This document shows, piece by piece, positions 16,868 to 25,723 of a stretch of DNA of 64,000 nt (position 1 is the stretch's first letter; each line of letters opens with the position of its first letter). A model generated the notes under the pieces. It saw nothing but the letters and a program-made list of their open reading frames with translations. It had not been told where the DNA came from and searched no databases. Origin of the DNA: Knoellia sp. p5-6-4 (GTDB taxonomy: Bacteria; Actinomycetota; Actinomycetes; Actinomycetales; Dermatophilaceae); assembly GCF_029222705.1 (NCBI RefSeq), contig NZ_JARGZF010000001.1, positions 1,670,437-1,734,436 of the forward strand. Direction: 5' to 3'. A program made the position numbers and the translations under genes.

Positions 16868-16873
16868 TACCGT
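16868..16873 (+). promoter_or_regulatory. probable -10 element of the MmcQ/YjbR gene (leaderless)
   Basis: TACCGT ends six bases before the GTG at 16880. No Shine-Dalgarno is present. Confidence 0.45.
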
Positions 16874-16879
16874 GGACAC

Positions 16880-17290
16880 GTGAGCGAGCGGCCCGCCCGG
16901 CTTGGCGACATCGACGTCTTCGCGATGCGGCTGCCCGACGTCGAGCGCAGCACCTCCGAGAGCGGCCGCCACTCCTACGCGGTCGCCGGCAAGAAGTTCG
17001 TCTTCTCCCGCGAGCCCCGGCCCGACGCGGTCGACCCCGAGACCGGTGAGCGGATGGAGGACGTGCTCGTCTTCTACGTGCCCGACCTCGGCGACAAGGA
17101 GGCCATGGTGGCCGCGGACGGCCCGTTCTTCACGACCCCGCACTGGGACGGCTACCGGGCGGTGCTCCTGCGCGAACGGGACCTCGGGCAGGTCAGCGCC
17201 CAGGAGATCGAGGAGGTCGTCGCCGACGCGTGGCTTGCGCGGGCCCCCCGGCGGTCGGTGCGGGAGATGCTGCAGGCCAGGCTCCCCTGA
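16880..17290 (+). CDS. MmcQ/YjbR family DNA-binding-fold protein
   Basis: 136 residues. The order FAMRLPDVERS...YAVAGKKFVFSRE...PFFTTPHWDGYRAVLLRERDL...VADAWLARAPRRSV follows the MmcQ/YjbR family, including the (F)TTPHxxGYxxVLV-like core and the C-terminal AWxxxAP(K/R) motif. The fold resembles a CyaY-like double-wing DNA-binding protein, but the function is not established. GTG start, probably leaderless. The gene is monocistronic and converges on the VOC gene after 21 bases. Confidence 0.85.
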   Translation: MSERPARLGDIDVFAMRLPDVERSTSESGRHSYAVAGKKFVFSREPRPDAVDPETGERMEDVLVFYVPDLGDKEAMVAADGPFFTTPHWDGYRAVLLRERDLGQVSAQEIEEVVADAWLARAPRRSVREMLQARLP

Positions 17291-17311
17291 AACGCAGTTC
17301 AGAGAGGTCGA

Positions 17312-17944
17312 TCAGACGGTGACCTCGCCGCTGGGCGTCTCGAAGGTGACCGAGAGCAGGCCCGGCGTGCCGTGCGGCGCCACGAAGGTGAAGTCGATGG
17401 TGGTCGGCTCGTTGGCGGGCCAGTTCAGCCAGTCGCGCACGCGCTCGGGGTCGCCGGCGATCTGCAGGCCCTTGATGGTGACGTCGGTGTGCGCGTCGAC
17501 CGAAGGGTGGCACTCCGGGGTCTGCCACTCGACGAAGAACGGGAGCTGCGGGTCGGAGATCAGGCCCTTGACGCCCAGCTGGCGCCACTTCAGCTCGGTG
17601 CCGTCGGGGCGGTGGCGGTAGCCGTCGGCGGACTCGCGGCCGAGGCGCTCCTCGAAGGGCTTGATGTCGTCGACGGCGACGACCCAGCCGAGCCAGCCGC
17701 CGCCGGCCTCGGAGCGGGCGCGGACCGCCTGGCCGAACGGCGCCTTGTCGGACGCGGGGTGGTCGAGCACCTCGACGACCTCGACGTAGCGGTCGTGCGC
17801 CAGCGGGAAGATCACGTTCCGGGTGCCGAACCGCGGGTGGACTCCCCCATCGACCGGCTCGACGCCGATCAGCTTTGCCAGACGCTCAGCCGTCGCCTTC
17901 AGGCCGTCGTGCTCGGCGGCGTAGGAAACGTGGTCAACTCGCAT
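17312..17944 (-). CDS. VOC (glyoxalase/bleomycin-resistance fold) family protein
   Basis: 210 residues from ATG 17944 (MRVDHVSYAAEHDG), preferred over an ATG three codons upstream because relatives begin this way. The protein has the paired beta-alpha-beta-beta-beta layout of a VOC protein. HVSYAAEHDG, RYVEVVEVLDHP and FFVEWQTPECHPS are positions where such proteins place metal ligands. This long single-chain form is common in actinobacteria as a glyoxalase-like domain protein of unknown substrate. No Shine-Dalgarno is evident. It is flanked by unrelated genes, so the context does not point to a substrate. Confidence 0.82.
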   Translation of the reverse strand: MRVDHVSYAAEHDGLKATAERLAKLIGVEPVDGGVHPRFGTRNVIFPLAHDRYVEVVEVLDHPASDKAPFGQAVRARSEAGGGWLGWVVAVDDIKPFEERLGRESADGYRHRPDGTELKWRQLGVKGLISDPQLPFFVEWQTPECHPSVDAHTDVTIKGLQIAGDPERVRDWLNWPANEPTTIDFTFVAPHGTPGLLSVTFETPSGEVTV

Positions 17945-18017
17945 GCAGAACATCGTGACACACGATTTGGGGTGCTCTTGACACGGGGGTGGGCCACCCC
18001 TTAACCGCCCGTCCGGA

Positions 18018-18827
18018 TCAGCGTGACCGGCGCTGCCGGACCGCCTCGTAGATCACGATGGCGGCGGAGGTGGCGACATTGAGGGAGTTGGCCCGGCCCA
18101 CCATGGGGATGCGCACCCGGTATGCCGCCGCGGCCAGGACCTCGTCGGTCAGGCCGTACTTCTCCGCCCCGACCGCGATCGCCACGGGCCCGGTGTAGTC
18201 GACGTCGGTGTAGTCGAGGTCGGTGTCGGGAGTGGTGGCGACGAGGGCGATGCCACGCTCCTCGAGCCACCCGATCGTCGCGGCGGTGCTGTCGCTGCAG
18301 ACCGGCACGGAGAAGACGGTGCCCTTGCTGGCCCGCACCAGGTTGGGGTTGCCCCAGTCGGTGACGGGGTCCGCGGCGATGACCGCCTGCACACCGGCCG
18401 CGTCCGCGGTGCGCAGCATGGCGCCGAGGTTGCCGGGCTTCTCGACCCCCTGGCAGAGCAGGGTCAGCGCGTCGGCGCCGACGGCGAGGTCGGCGCAGGC
18501 CCGTGCCACCGAGGCGACGGCGGCGAGGAAACCGTCGGGGCCCTCCCGGTAGGCCACCTTCTCGAACGCGGCCCGACCGAGCTGCACGGTGTCGACACCT
18601 CTGGCCGCGAGGTCGGAGACCACCGCCAGCTGGCTCGTGGGGTCGAGCATCAGCTCGGGGCAGTAGTAGACGGCCTGCGGCAGGACGCCTGCCTCGAGGC
18701 CGAGGGTCAGCTCCTCGAAGCCCTCGATGAGGGTCAGGCCCGACTCCTCGCGCACGCGGCGCCGCCGCAAGGCCGTGAGCGACTTCAGGCGCTGGTTGGA
18801 CGGCGACGTGATGATCAGGTCAGACAT
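18018..18827 (-). CDS. TrmH/SpoU-family RNA 2'-O-methyltransferase
   Basis: 269 residues. The N-terminal SpoU substrate-binding domain (about 1-95) is followed by the knotted methyltransferase domain. Motif 1 (EKPGNLGAMLRTADAAG), motif 2 (AIAVGAEKYGLTDEV) and motif 3 (IPMVGRANSLNVATSAAIVIYEA) are all present. It uses S-adenosylmethionine to methylate a 2'-hydroxyl of rRNA or tRNA. Thiostrepton-resistance methyltransferases share this fold, but nothing nearby suggests antibiotic production. Start ATG 18827. Confidence 0.92.
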   Translation of the reverse strand: MSDLIITSPSNQRLKSLTALRRRRVREESGLTLIEGFEELTLGLEAGVLPQAVYYCPELMLDPTSQLAVVSDLAARGVDTVQLGRAAFEKVAYREGPDGFLAAVASVARACADLAVGADALTLLCQGVEKPGNLGAMLRTADAAGVQAVIAADPVTDWGNPNLVRASKGTVFSVPVCSDSTAATIGWLEERGIALVATTPDTDLDYTDVDYTGPVAIAVGAEKYGLTDEVLAAAAYRVRIPMVGRANSLNVATSAAIVIYEAVRQRRSR

Positions 18828-18842
18828 GGCGGCCCAAGCATG

Positions 18843-19791
18843 TCACTGATCGATCCGGAAGAGGCTCTGCCCGTGCGGACCGGTCCAGGCCACGGGCAGC
18901 CCGTCGAGGGCCAGGAGGAACCGGCCGGCGCCGGGGGCGTCGACGGCCGGCGGCGCCACCAGGCCCTCCAGCACGGCGGGCGCCTCGTTCGCGACCCAGT
19001 GGCCCGGGAGGTCCGCCACCACGTGGGCGAACCGCCGACGGCGCTCCGGGGCCACGTAGGCCAGCACCGCGCTGTGGAACACCACGAGGGTCGCGTCCGA
19101 GGGGGCCTGCGCCGCGAGCGCGGGCAGGTCCTCCACGAGGTCGCCGGCCACCAGCAGGGGCGGGTCGGCGCGGAGCAGGTCGGCGGCCGCGCCGAGCCGG
19201 CGTCGCCGCTCCTCGTGCTCCGGCCACACCAGCGCCTCGAGCCAGGCCGGGTCCCCATCGGAAGCGAGGTCCAGCGGGGTTGAGGTCGAGACCGGCGCGC
19301 CAGACCACCCCGGGCACCTCCGTGGGCAGGGTCACCCCGTGGTCACCACCGACGGTGGTGACCACATCGTCGTGCCGACGGTAGGCGTACCGGTAGCGGT
19401 CGGCATACAGGCACAGCCCGGCCGACGCGCCCACCTCGAGCAGGGCCAGTGGGCCCGGTATGCCGCCGAGCACCGGCAGCAGGGTGGCGCACCGTGCCGC
19501 CTCGTTGGTCTGGGTGCTCCGGGCGAGCACCTCCGGGCGCTCGTGCCAGTGCTCGACCACCCACTGCGTGAAGGCGTCGGGGTCGGTGACGGGTCCGCCG
19601 AGGAGGCGGCCCACTGCGAAGAGCAGGTTCGGCTGGCGCTTGGGCTCGGGAAGGGCAGCGAGCAGGTCGAGCACGGGCCCGCTCCGGGCGACCGCCTCGG
19701 CCAGCCGCTCGTACGCGGGAGAGCTGCCGCGTGCCTGCACCTCGGCGAACCGCTGGTAGTCCTCCGCGGTGCTGAGCCTGCCGGGGTTCAT
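18843..19791 (-). pseudogene. DUF2332 family gene broken by a single-base frameshift
   Basis: The first half, from ATG 19791 (MNPGRLSTAEDYQRFAEVQA), matches DUF2332 proteins as far as AGLDLNP. After that the frame is lost. The family sequence continues in another frame as VWPEHEERRRRLGAAADLL and ends ALDGLPVAWTGPHGQSLFRIDQ at 18843. The join lies at a run of four G on the plus strand (19276-19279). Removing one base restores DLNPLDLASDGDPAWLEALVWPEHEE. The repaired protein would be about 315 residues, a normal family length. DUF2332 is a Rossmann-like, methyltransferase-like family of unknown role. A sequencing error is as likely as true decay. An upstream ATG at 19809 is an alternative start. 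Confidence 0.8.
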
Positions 19792-19835
19792 GGGAACAGA
19801 GCCTGTCATGTCCGGTTTGGGACACAATGCCCCCC

Positions 19836-20444
19836 ATGACGCTGCCCACCACCGCCGAGCACTTCCACCTGCGCCAAAAGGTCACCCTCATGGTGAACCG
19901 CTACGAGGTGACGACCTCCGACGGCTCCGGCGGTGAGGGGCCGGTGCTCGCGGTGGCCCAGCAGAAGCGCGTCGCCCTCAAGGAGGAGGTCACGTTCTAC
20001 TCCGACGAGGCGCGCACCACGCCGGTCTTCTCCTTCAAGGCCCGCAAGCGCCTCGACCTCGGTGCCACCTACGACGTGCTCGACGGCACGGGTGTGCCGA
20101 TCGGCTGGTTCCGCAAGGACTTCGGCACCTCGCTGCTGCGCTCCACGTGGCACCTCGGCACCCCCGACGGCCTCGAGGCCACCGGCACCGAGCGCAACCA
20201 GAACGTCGCCCTGGCCCGCCGGGCCTGGGAGATGCTGCCCATCCTCAGCGACCTGCCAAGCCCGTTCGTCTTCCACTTCGACTTCACCGCGGACGACGGC
20301 ACCCTCGTGCTCAGCTCGGAGCGCCGCCGGTCCCTGCGGGACCGCTACGACGTGCACGTGCCGGTGGCGAGCAACGGGTGGCAGCTCGACTGGCGGATGG
20401 CCGTGGCGATGGCCGTCGCCCTCGACGCCCTGCAGTCCCGCTAG
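19836..20444 (+). CDS. LURP-one-related family protein
   Basis: About 202 residues. HLRQKVTLMVNRYEV, VTFYSDEARTTPVFSFKARKRLDLGATYDVLDGTG and IGWFRKDFG...STWHL follow the LURP-one/scramblase-like 12-strand barrel, where the repeated query-strand pattern ends in GxxR-like turns. In bacteria its function is unknown; tubby-like and scramblase relatives contact membranes. The ATG at 19836 or another at 19827 may be used, and neither has an SD. It is divergent from the DUF2332 gene with only about 40 bases between starts, so the promoters must overlap. Confidence 0.8.
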   Translation: MTLPTTAEHFHLRQKVTLMVNRYEVTTSDGSGGEGPVLAVAQQKRVALKEEVTFYSDEARTTPVFSFKARKRLDLGATYDVLDGTGVPIGWFRKDFGTSLLRSTWHLGTPDGLEATGTERNQNVALARRAWEMLPILSDLPSPFVFHFDFTADDGTLVLSSERRRSLRDRYDVHVPVASNGWQLDWRMAVAMAVALDALQSR

Positions 20445-20466
20445 AGCTGGCCGGGCAGACCCAGGC

Positions 20467-21261
20467 CTACTGCAGCACCGACAGGAGCACCGGCACGAGG
20501 CCGTCCTCGTCGACGTGGCCGGTGACGTCGTCGGCCACCTCCTTGACCTCCTCGGGCGCGTTCGCCATCGCGACACCCCAGGCCGCCCACCTGAGCATCT
20601 CGATGTCGTTGCGCTGGTCTCCCACGGCGACCGTGTGCATGGGCTCGACCTCGAGCGTGCGGCGCAGCAGCTCGAGAGCCGAGCCCTTGGAGACCCCTTC
20701 GGGGTTGATGTCCATCCAGGCGGTGAAGCCGACGTTGTAGTTGACCTCGTGCAGGCCGATGCGCTCGGCGAGCGCCTCGAAGTCCTCGCTCGTCCCGGTG
20801 GGGCTGCGGAACGTCACACGGGTGACCGGGTCGGCGACGAGCTCCTCCCACGGCACGACGCGCAGCTCGCCCTGCAGCTCGCCGTCGGGAAAGGGCGCGC
20901 TGAGCTTGAACCCCACACCGAGCTCCTCGACGGCGATCACCGCGTCCGGCCACGAGTCGCGCAGCAGCTCGAGGGCCGGGGCGGGGTCGAAGGTGACCGT
21001 GTCGATGATCTGGTAACCCTGCGGCTCGTCGGGGTCGAGCTTGAGCGTGACCGCGCCGTTGGAGCACACGGCATACCCGCTCGTGAGCTTGAGCATGTCG
21101 AGGATGGGGGTGGTGGCCACGATGGAGCGTCCCGTCGCCACCACGATGTGGTGCCCGGCGTCGGCGACCGCGCGTACGGCCTCGAAGACGGCCGGGCGCA
21201 GCTCGCCCGCGTGCGTGATCGTGGTGCCGTCGAGGTCGAGGGCGATGAGTCGCTGCGGCAT
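20467..21261 (-). CDS. Cof-type HAD-IIB family hydrolase
   Basis: 264 residues. DLDGTTI (HAD motif I) is near residue 9, VATGRS is motif II, SKGSALELL supplies the motif III Lys, and VGDQRNDIEML is motif IV. The large cap between motifs II and III places it in the Cof/IIB group. It probably dephosphorylates a sugar phosphate or a nucleotide cofactor. GGGAAGG precedes the ATG. In many actinobacteria such a gene lies next to serS and pheA. Here serS is one gene away, separated by a PPOX gene on the other strand. Confidence 0.9.
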   Translation of the reverse strand: MPQRLIALDLDGTTITHAGELRPAVFEAVRAVADAGHHIVVATGRSIVATTPILDMLKLTSGYAVCSNGAVTLKLDPDEPQGYQIIDTVTFDPAPALELLRDSWPDAVIAVEELGVGFKLSAPFPDGELQGELRVVPWEELVADPVTRVTFRSPTGTSEDFEALAERIGLHEVNYNVGFTAWMDINPEGVSKGSALELLRRTLEVEPMHTVAVGDQRNDIEMLRWAAWGVAMANAPEEVKEVADDVTGHVDEDGLVPVLLSVLQ

Positions 21262-21467
21262 GGCCTTCCCTGCATCGGTGATGGGACCGGTGTGAAGGGT
21301 CCGGACCGCTGAATCTACGTCAGTCGCGTGGCTCGTGCGGGCACAAGCAGGTCGATCCGCGGGGACGGCCGGCGGCCGGACTAGCCCGAAACGCAGGTGC
21401 GCAGGCAGCGCGGGCAGCAGTTCACTGGAGGTGGCCCGAGGTCCCGACCGCCCCCGAGGAGGCTCTG

Positions 21468-21992
21468 ATGACCACCACCGCGCCCACCGCGCACATCGAC
21501 ACCCGCTTCAGCGAGCCGGAGGCCACCGAGACCCCCTGGGCGATGACCGAGGCGGCGCTGCAGCAGGCCGAGCTCTACTGGATCACCACGGTGCGCCAGG
21601 ACGGCCGGCCCCACGTCACCCCCCTGGTCGGCGTGTGGCACGAGGGCGCCTTCGCCTTCTGCACCGGCTTCGGGGAGCAGAAGGCGCACAACCTCGCCGG
21701 GAACGCCCACGTCGCCGTGACCACGGGGCGCAACACCTGGGCCCAGGGCCTCGACGTCGTGGTCGAGGGGTCCGCCGAACGAGTGCTCGGCGCCGACCGG
21801 TTGAGGGCGGTCGCCGACGCCTTCCGCGACAAGTACGGCTCGGACTGGGACTTCGACTCCGACGACGCCGTCTTCGAGCCCGGCAACAACCCCGCCGAGG
21901 TCTTCTCCGTGCGACCGGCGAAGGTGCTCTCGTTCGCCAAGGCGCCCCACGCGCAGACCTGCTACCGGTTCCGCACCGACGTCACCGGCTGA
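21468..21992 (+). CDS. pyridoxamine 5'-phosphate oxidase-like flavin/F420-binding protein
   Basis: 174 residues with a split-barrel FMN-binding fold. AELYWITTVRQDGRPHVTPLVGVW is the N-terminal strand pair with the phosphate-binding region, and FCTGFGEQKAHNLAGNAHVAVTTG follows. Actinobacterial relatives bind FMN or F420 and act as small reductases. The SD AGGAGG precedes the ATG. The gene stands alone between two minus-strand genes and contains no residues that fix the substrate. It is not PdxH itself, being shorter and lacking that enzyme's C-terminal signature. Confidence 0.85.
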   Translation: MTTTAPTAHIDTRFSEPEATETPWAMTEAALQQAELYWITTVRQDGRPHVTPLVGVWHEGAFAFCTGFGEQKAHNLAGNAHVAVTTGRNTWAQGLDVVVEGSAERVLGADRLRAVADAFRDKYGSDWDFDSDDAVFEPGNNPAEVFSVRPAKVLSFAKAPHAQTCYRFRTDVTG

Positions 21993-22014
21993 TGGACCGG
22001 CCCGGCGAGACCGG

Positions 22015-23271
22015 CTAGACCGGCTTGAGCACCTCGAGGCCGAGGTAGGGCTGCAGCGCCTGCGGCACCACCACCGACCCGTCGGCCTGCTGGTGGTTCT
22101 CGAGGATCGCCACCAGCCACCGGGTCGTCGCCAGCGTGCCGTTGAGGGTCGCCGCCGTATGCGTGCCCTTCTCGGTGCGGTAGCGCGTGTTCAACCGGCG
22201 CGCCTGGTAGGTCGTGCAGTTCGACGTCGAGGTCAGCTCGCGGTACTTGCCCTGGGTCGGCACCCACGCCTCGCAGTCGTACTTGCGGGCGGCCGGGCCG
22301 CCGAGGTCACCCGCCGCAGTATCGATGATGCGGTAGGGCACCTCGATCTTGGCGAGCATGTCCTTCTCCATGTCCAGCAGCCGCTGGTGCTCGGCCACGG
22401 CGTCCTCCGGACGGCAGTAGACGAACATCTCGAGCTTGTTGAACTGGTGGACGCGGATGATCCCGCGGGTGTCCTTGCCGTAGGACCCGGCCTCGCGGCG
22501 GTAGCACGTGGACCACCCGGCATACCGCTTGGCGCCGCCGGAGAAGTCGAGGATCTCGTCGGTGTGGTAGCCGGCGAGCGCCACCTCGGAGGTGCCGGTG
22601 AGGTAGAGGTCATCGGCCTCGAGGCGGTAGACCTCCTCGGCGTGGGCGTCGAGGAAGCCGGCGCCGCCCATGACCTGCGGGGTGACCAGCGTCGGGGTGA
22701 TCATGGGGACGAACCCGTGCTCGACGGCCTGGGCGAGCGCGAGGTTCATCATCGCGATCTCGAGCCGGGCACCGACGCCCTTGAGGAAGTAGAACCGCGA
22801 ACCGCCGACCCGGGCGCCCCGCTCCATGTCGATGGCGTCGAGGGCCTCGCCGAGCGCGAGGTGGTCACGGGGTTCGAAGTCGAACGTGCGCGGCTCGCCG
22901 ACGGTCTCGAGCACGACGTAGTCGTCCTCGCCGCCGACGGGCACACCGGGCTCGATGACGTTGCCGATGCGGCGCACGAGGGTGTCGAGCAGCTCCTCGG
23001 CCTCGGACGCGGCGGCCTGCAGCTCCTTGACCTTCGCCGCCATCTCCTTGGTCTGGGCCAGCAGCGCCTGCCTGGCCTCACCCTGCGCCTGCGCGACCTG
23101 CTTGCCCATCGACTTCTGCTCGGCCCGCAGCCGCTCGAACTCGGTCAGGGACGACCGGCGTCGCTCGTCCGCCGAGAGGATCTGGTCGACGACCCCCTCG
23201 TCCTCGCCACGGGCACGCTGGGAGGCGCGGACCCGGTCGGGGTCCTCGCGCAGGAGCTTGATGTCGATCAC
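22015..23271 (-). CDS. serS: seryl-tRNA synthetase
   Basis: 418-residue class II synthetase. The N-terminal coiled-coil arm (about 30-100) binds the tRNA-Ser variable arm. The catalytic core has [42 protein letters not shown] across motif 2, and [18 protein letters not shown] as motif 3. The GTG start has no SD. A TAGGCT hexamer lies six bases upstream, so it is probably leaderless, which leaves no room for a T-box. Confidence 0.97.
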   Translation of the reverse strand: MIDIKLLREDPDRVRASQRARGEDEGVVDQILSADERRRSSLTEFERLRAEQKSMGKQVAQAQGEARQALLAQTKEMAAKVKELQAAASEAEELLDTLVRRIGNVIEPGVPVGGEDDYVVLETVGEPRTFDFEPRDHLALGEALDAIDMERGARVGGSRFYFLKGVGARLEIAMMNLALAQAVEHGFVPMITPTLVTPQVMGGAGFLDAHAEEVYRLEADDLYLTGTSEVALAGYHTDEILDFSGGAKRYAGWSTCYRREAGSYGKDTRGIIRVHQFNKLEMFVYCRPEDAVAEHQRLLDMEKDMLAKIEVPYRIIDTAAGDLGGPAARKYDCEAWVPTQGKYRELTSTSNCTTYQARRLNTRYRTEKGTHTAATLNGTLATTRWLVAILENHQQADGSVVVPQALQPYLGLEVLKPV

Positions 23272-23277
23272 CGGCCA

Positions 23278-23283
23278 AGCCTA
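23278..23283 (-). promoter_or_regulatory. probable -10 element of serS (leaderless)
   Basis: TAGGCT on the minus strand ends six bases before the serS GTG. Confidence 0.5.
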
Positions 23284-23373
23284 TCGGCCGCTCGAGGGGC
23301 GAAACTCATGCCGGCCGGCCCGCTCGGGTGTCATCCTGCGAGGAGCACCACCGCGCCTGCCCCCGGAGCCCCC

Positions 23374-24009
23374 ATGCCTTCCGCGACGACCCTGCTGACC
23401 TTCTCCGCGGCTGCCGCCGCCCTCGTGCTGGTGCCGGGGCCGAACCTGCTCTACATCATCAGCCGCGGCATCTCCCAGGGCCGCCGCTCAGCCCTGGCCT
23501 CGACGCTCGGCGTCGCCACGGCCACCGCCGTCTTCGTGGTGCTCACCGCCCTCGGCCTCACCGCGGTGATCGCGTCCTCAGCGGTGGCGTTCACGGTGGT
23601 GAAGTACGCCGGGGTGGCCTACCTCGTCCTCCTCGCGGTGCGCGAGCTGCGCTCGCGCGGCCGCTTCAGCCTCGAGACGCCCCCGCCGGTCAGCGGCCGC
23701 AGGGCCTTCGGCGACGCCTTCCTGGTGGGCATCACCAACCCCAAGGTGGCGCTGTTCTTCCTCGCCTTCTTCCCGCAGTTCATCCACCCGGGGGCCGGTC
23801 CGGTGGCCGGCCAGGCCCTTGTGCTGGGCGGGGTGTTCGTCGTCATCGGCGTCACCTTCGACTCCCTGTACGCGCTCACCTCCGGGGCGATCGGCGCCTG
23901 GCTCTCGCGACGGCCGAGGGTGATGCGGCGCAGCCACTACGTCAGCGGCACGGTCTACCTGGCGCTGGGCGGCGCCGCCCTGCTCACCGGCGGGCCCCAG
24001 CGGGCCTGA
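23374..24009 (+). CDS. LysE/RhtB family amino-acid exporter
   Basis: 211 residues with six predicted membrane helices. The N-terminal VPGPNLLYIISRGISQGRRSAL carries the PGP motif and the conserved small-residue block of LysE/RhtB exporters. GITNPKVALFFLAFFPQF is the second family signature. Members export amino acids or derivatives. The start was placed at ATG 23374, which has GGAG five bases upstream; the longer open frame is antisense to serS. No regulator is adjacent, so the substrate is open. Confidence 0.92.
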   Translation: MPSATTLLTFSAAAAALVLVPGPNLLYIISRGISQGRRSALASTLGVATATAVFVVLTALGLTAVIASSAVAFTVVKYAGVAYLVLLAVRELRSRGRFSLETPPPVSGRRAFGDAFLVGITNPKVALFFLAFFPQFIHPGAGPVAGQALVLGGVFVVIGVTFDSLYALTSGAIGAWLSRRPRVMRRSHYVSGTVYLALGGAALLTGGPQRA

Positions 24010-24036
24010 CGGCCCGGCGAGGTCGGCGGCACGGTC

Positions 24037-25125
24037 ATGGACACCGGGACCCAGCTCGTCTTCCTCGCCGTCGTGGGCGGCCGGTTCCTGCTGCCGCTGC
24101 TGATCCCGCGCTTCCCGCTACCCGCGCTCATCGCCTGCCTCGTGCTCGACGGCATCGACCAGTCGATCTTCCAGGCCTTCGGCTACGACCCGCCCGGCTA
24201 CCAGGGCTACGACAAGGCGATGGACGTCTTCTACCTGTGCGTCGCCTACCTGTCGATGCTGCGGAACTGGACGTCCTCCCCCGCCTTCGAGGTGGGGCGG
24301 TTCCTCTACTTCTACCGGCTCGTCGGGGTGCTGCTCTTCGAGGTCACCCAGTGGCGGCCGCTGCTGCTCGTCTTCCCCAACACTTTCGAGTACTACTTCA
24401 TCGCCTACGAGGTCATCCGGCTGCGCTGGGACCCCAGGCGCCTCGGGTTGCGCGCCTGGCTGTTGACGGCCGGGCTCATCTGGGTCGTGGTCAAGCTGCC
24501 GCAGGAGTGGTGGATCCACATCGCCCAGCTCGACTTCACCGACGCGGTGGCCGAGGTCCCCTGGTTCGGCCCGCTCGTCGTCCTCGGCGTGCTCGGCCTC
24601 CTGGCCGGCTTCTGGTTCGGGGTCCGCCCGCGCCTGCGCCCGGCCGACTGGCCGTGGCGGGTGCGCGCCGAGCCGCTGCCGGCGGAGATGGACGAGCCGG
24701 CCGAGCGGGCGGCCTGGGTGGCCGCCCACTACCGCCTGCTGTCGGTGCCGACCCTGGAGAAGGTGGTGCTGGTCGGGCTCATCAGCGTCATCTACGCGCT
24801 GGTGCTGCCCAGCACCGACGTGAGCGGGTTCCGGTTGTTCCTCGGCCTGACCGCCTTCGTGGTCGTCAACGCCGCCATCGCCCTGTGGGCGGCGCGGGCC
24901 GCACGCTCGGTCGAGTCGCTGGCGGGCGCCTTCGCGGCCCGGGTGGCCGTCAACATCGGGCTGGTCGTCCTCGCCGACTGGCTGGGTGAGGGCGACCGCC
25001 TCGACGCCGGCGCCGCCGTCTTCTTCGTCGTGCTGCTGAGCCTCGTCACCACGCTGCACGACCACTTCTGGCCCGTGCACGAGGTACGTGCGGCGGGCGC
25101 GCCGGCCGCGGCGAGCGCGGCCTGA
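24037..25125 (+). CDS. polytopic membrane protein of unknown function
   Basis: 362 residues with about nine hydrophobic segments, for example 6-22, 96-112, 140-157 and 185-207. I do not recognise the family. Charged and aromatic clusters between helices (DQSIFQAFGYDPPGYQGYDKAMDVFYLC, FPNTFEYYFIAYEVIRLRW, LHDHFWPVHEV) look conserved-like and could bind a substrate. It follows the LysE-type exporter by 27 bases on the same strand and may share its transcript. The SD is weak (GAGG 13 bases before the ATG). Confidence 0.75.
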   Translation: MDTGTQLVFLAVVGGRFLLPLLIPRFPLPALIACLVLDGIDQSIFQAFGYDPPGYQGYDKAMDVFYLCVAYLSMLRNWTSSPAFEVGRFLYFYRLVGVLLFEVTQWRPLLLVFPNTFEYYFIAYEVIRLRWDPRRLGLRAWLLTAGLIWVVVKLPQEWWIHIAQLDFTDAVAEVPWFGPLVVLGVLGLLAGFWFGVRPRLRPADWPWRVRAEPLPAEMDEPAERAAWVAAHYRLLSVPTLEKVVLVGLISVIYALVLPSTDVSGFRLFLGLTAFVVVNAAIALWAARAARSVESLAGAFAARVAVNIGLVVLADWLGEGDRLDAGAAVFFVVLLSLVTTLHDHFWPVHEVRAAGAPAAASAA

Positions 25126-25161
25126 GCGCAGGGCAAACGGTGGGTATGCCGCGTGCGCGCG

Positions 25162-25710
25162 TCAGGCGCTCACGTCGACCAGGTGGTGGGCGAGGTCGTG
25201 CAGCATGTACTGCCCGAGGCTCTCGATGGTGAACGTCGAGCCGTTGCTCCGCCGGCCGGCGCGCTGCCACTGGTCGGGCTCGACGCTCGCGAAGGCCGCA
25301 CGCACGTCCTCGGCCGCCTCGCGGAGCTCACGGGCGACGGTGGCCGGGTCCTGCAGGTGGTAGCGACCCGTCACGGCCGCGCTGTCCTGGTCCCAGTCGG
25401 GGAAGGCCGGTCCGTCCTGGCGCAGCATCCAGTCGACACGCTCGGTGAAGACCCGGCACACGTCGCGGACGTGGCACGCGTACTCGAGGGGTGACCAGGT
25501 GGCCGGCTCCGGCCGCGTGGTCGCGTCGGGCCGTTCCAGGACCTCCTGCCACGGGTCGGTCAGGGCCGCGATGCGGTCGGCGACCTCCGGACCCTCGACC
25601 TCGCTGGCCGTGAAGCCGCACTCGGGGCAGGTCTCGCGCAGCGTCCAGGTCCAGTCCTTGGTGTCCGGCTCGACGGGCACCGGCTCGGGGACGTCGACGT
25701 CACGGGTCAT
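25162..25710 (-). CDS. DinB-like superfamily protein with an N-terminal CxxC
   Basis: 182 residues from ATG 25710. A CPECG motif near residue 28 could hold zinc with other ligands. The rest is a DinB four-helix bundle, with metal-site histidines in EYACHVRDVCRVF and YMLHDLAHHLVD. In actinobacteria this fold includes mycothiol-dependent transferases, which fits, but the substrate is unknown. The -10 hexamer lies seven bases upstream and contains the stop codon of the neighbouring antiporter gene, so the gene has its own leaderless promoter as well as possible read-through. Confidence 0.82.
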   Translation of the reverse strand: MTRDVDVPEPVPVEPDTKDWTWTLRETCPECGFTASEVEGPEVADRIAALTDPWQEVLERPDATTRPEPATWSPLEYACHVRDVCRVFTERVDWMLRQDGPAFPDWDQDSAAVTGRYHLQDPATVARELREAAEDVRAAFASVEPDQWQRAGRRSNGSTFTIESLGQYMLHDLAHHLVDVSA

Positions 25711-25717
25711 GTCGGCC

Positions 25718-25723
25718 ACGCTA
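25718..25723 (-). promoter_or_regulatory. probable -10 element of the DinB gene, overlapping the antiporter stop
   Basis: TAGCGT on the minus strand ends seven bases before the ATG at 25710. Its first three bases are the TAG stop codon of the antiporter gene. Confidence 0.45.

Noticed and set aside
21993-22014. Three copies of GACCGGC between the PPOX gene and serS
   Set aside because: The copies are short and GC-rich, expected by chance in this composition, and form no convincing hairpin.
22015-23373. T-box riboswitch upstream of serS
   Set aside because: The start codon lies six bases after a -10 hexamer, which leaves no leader RNA.
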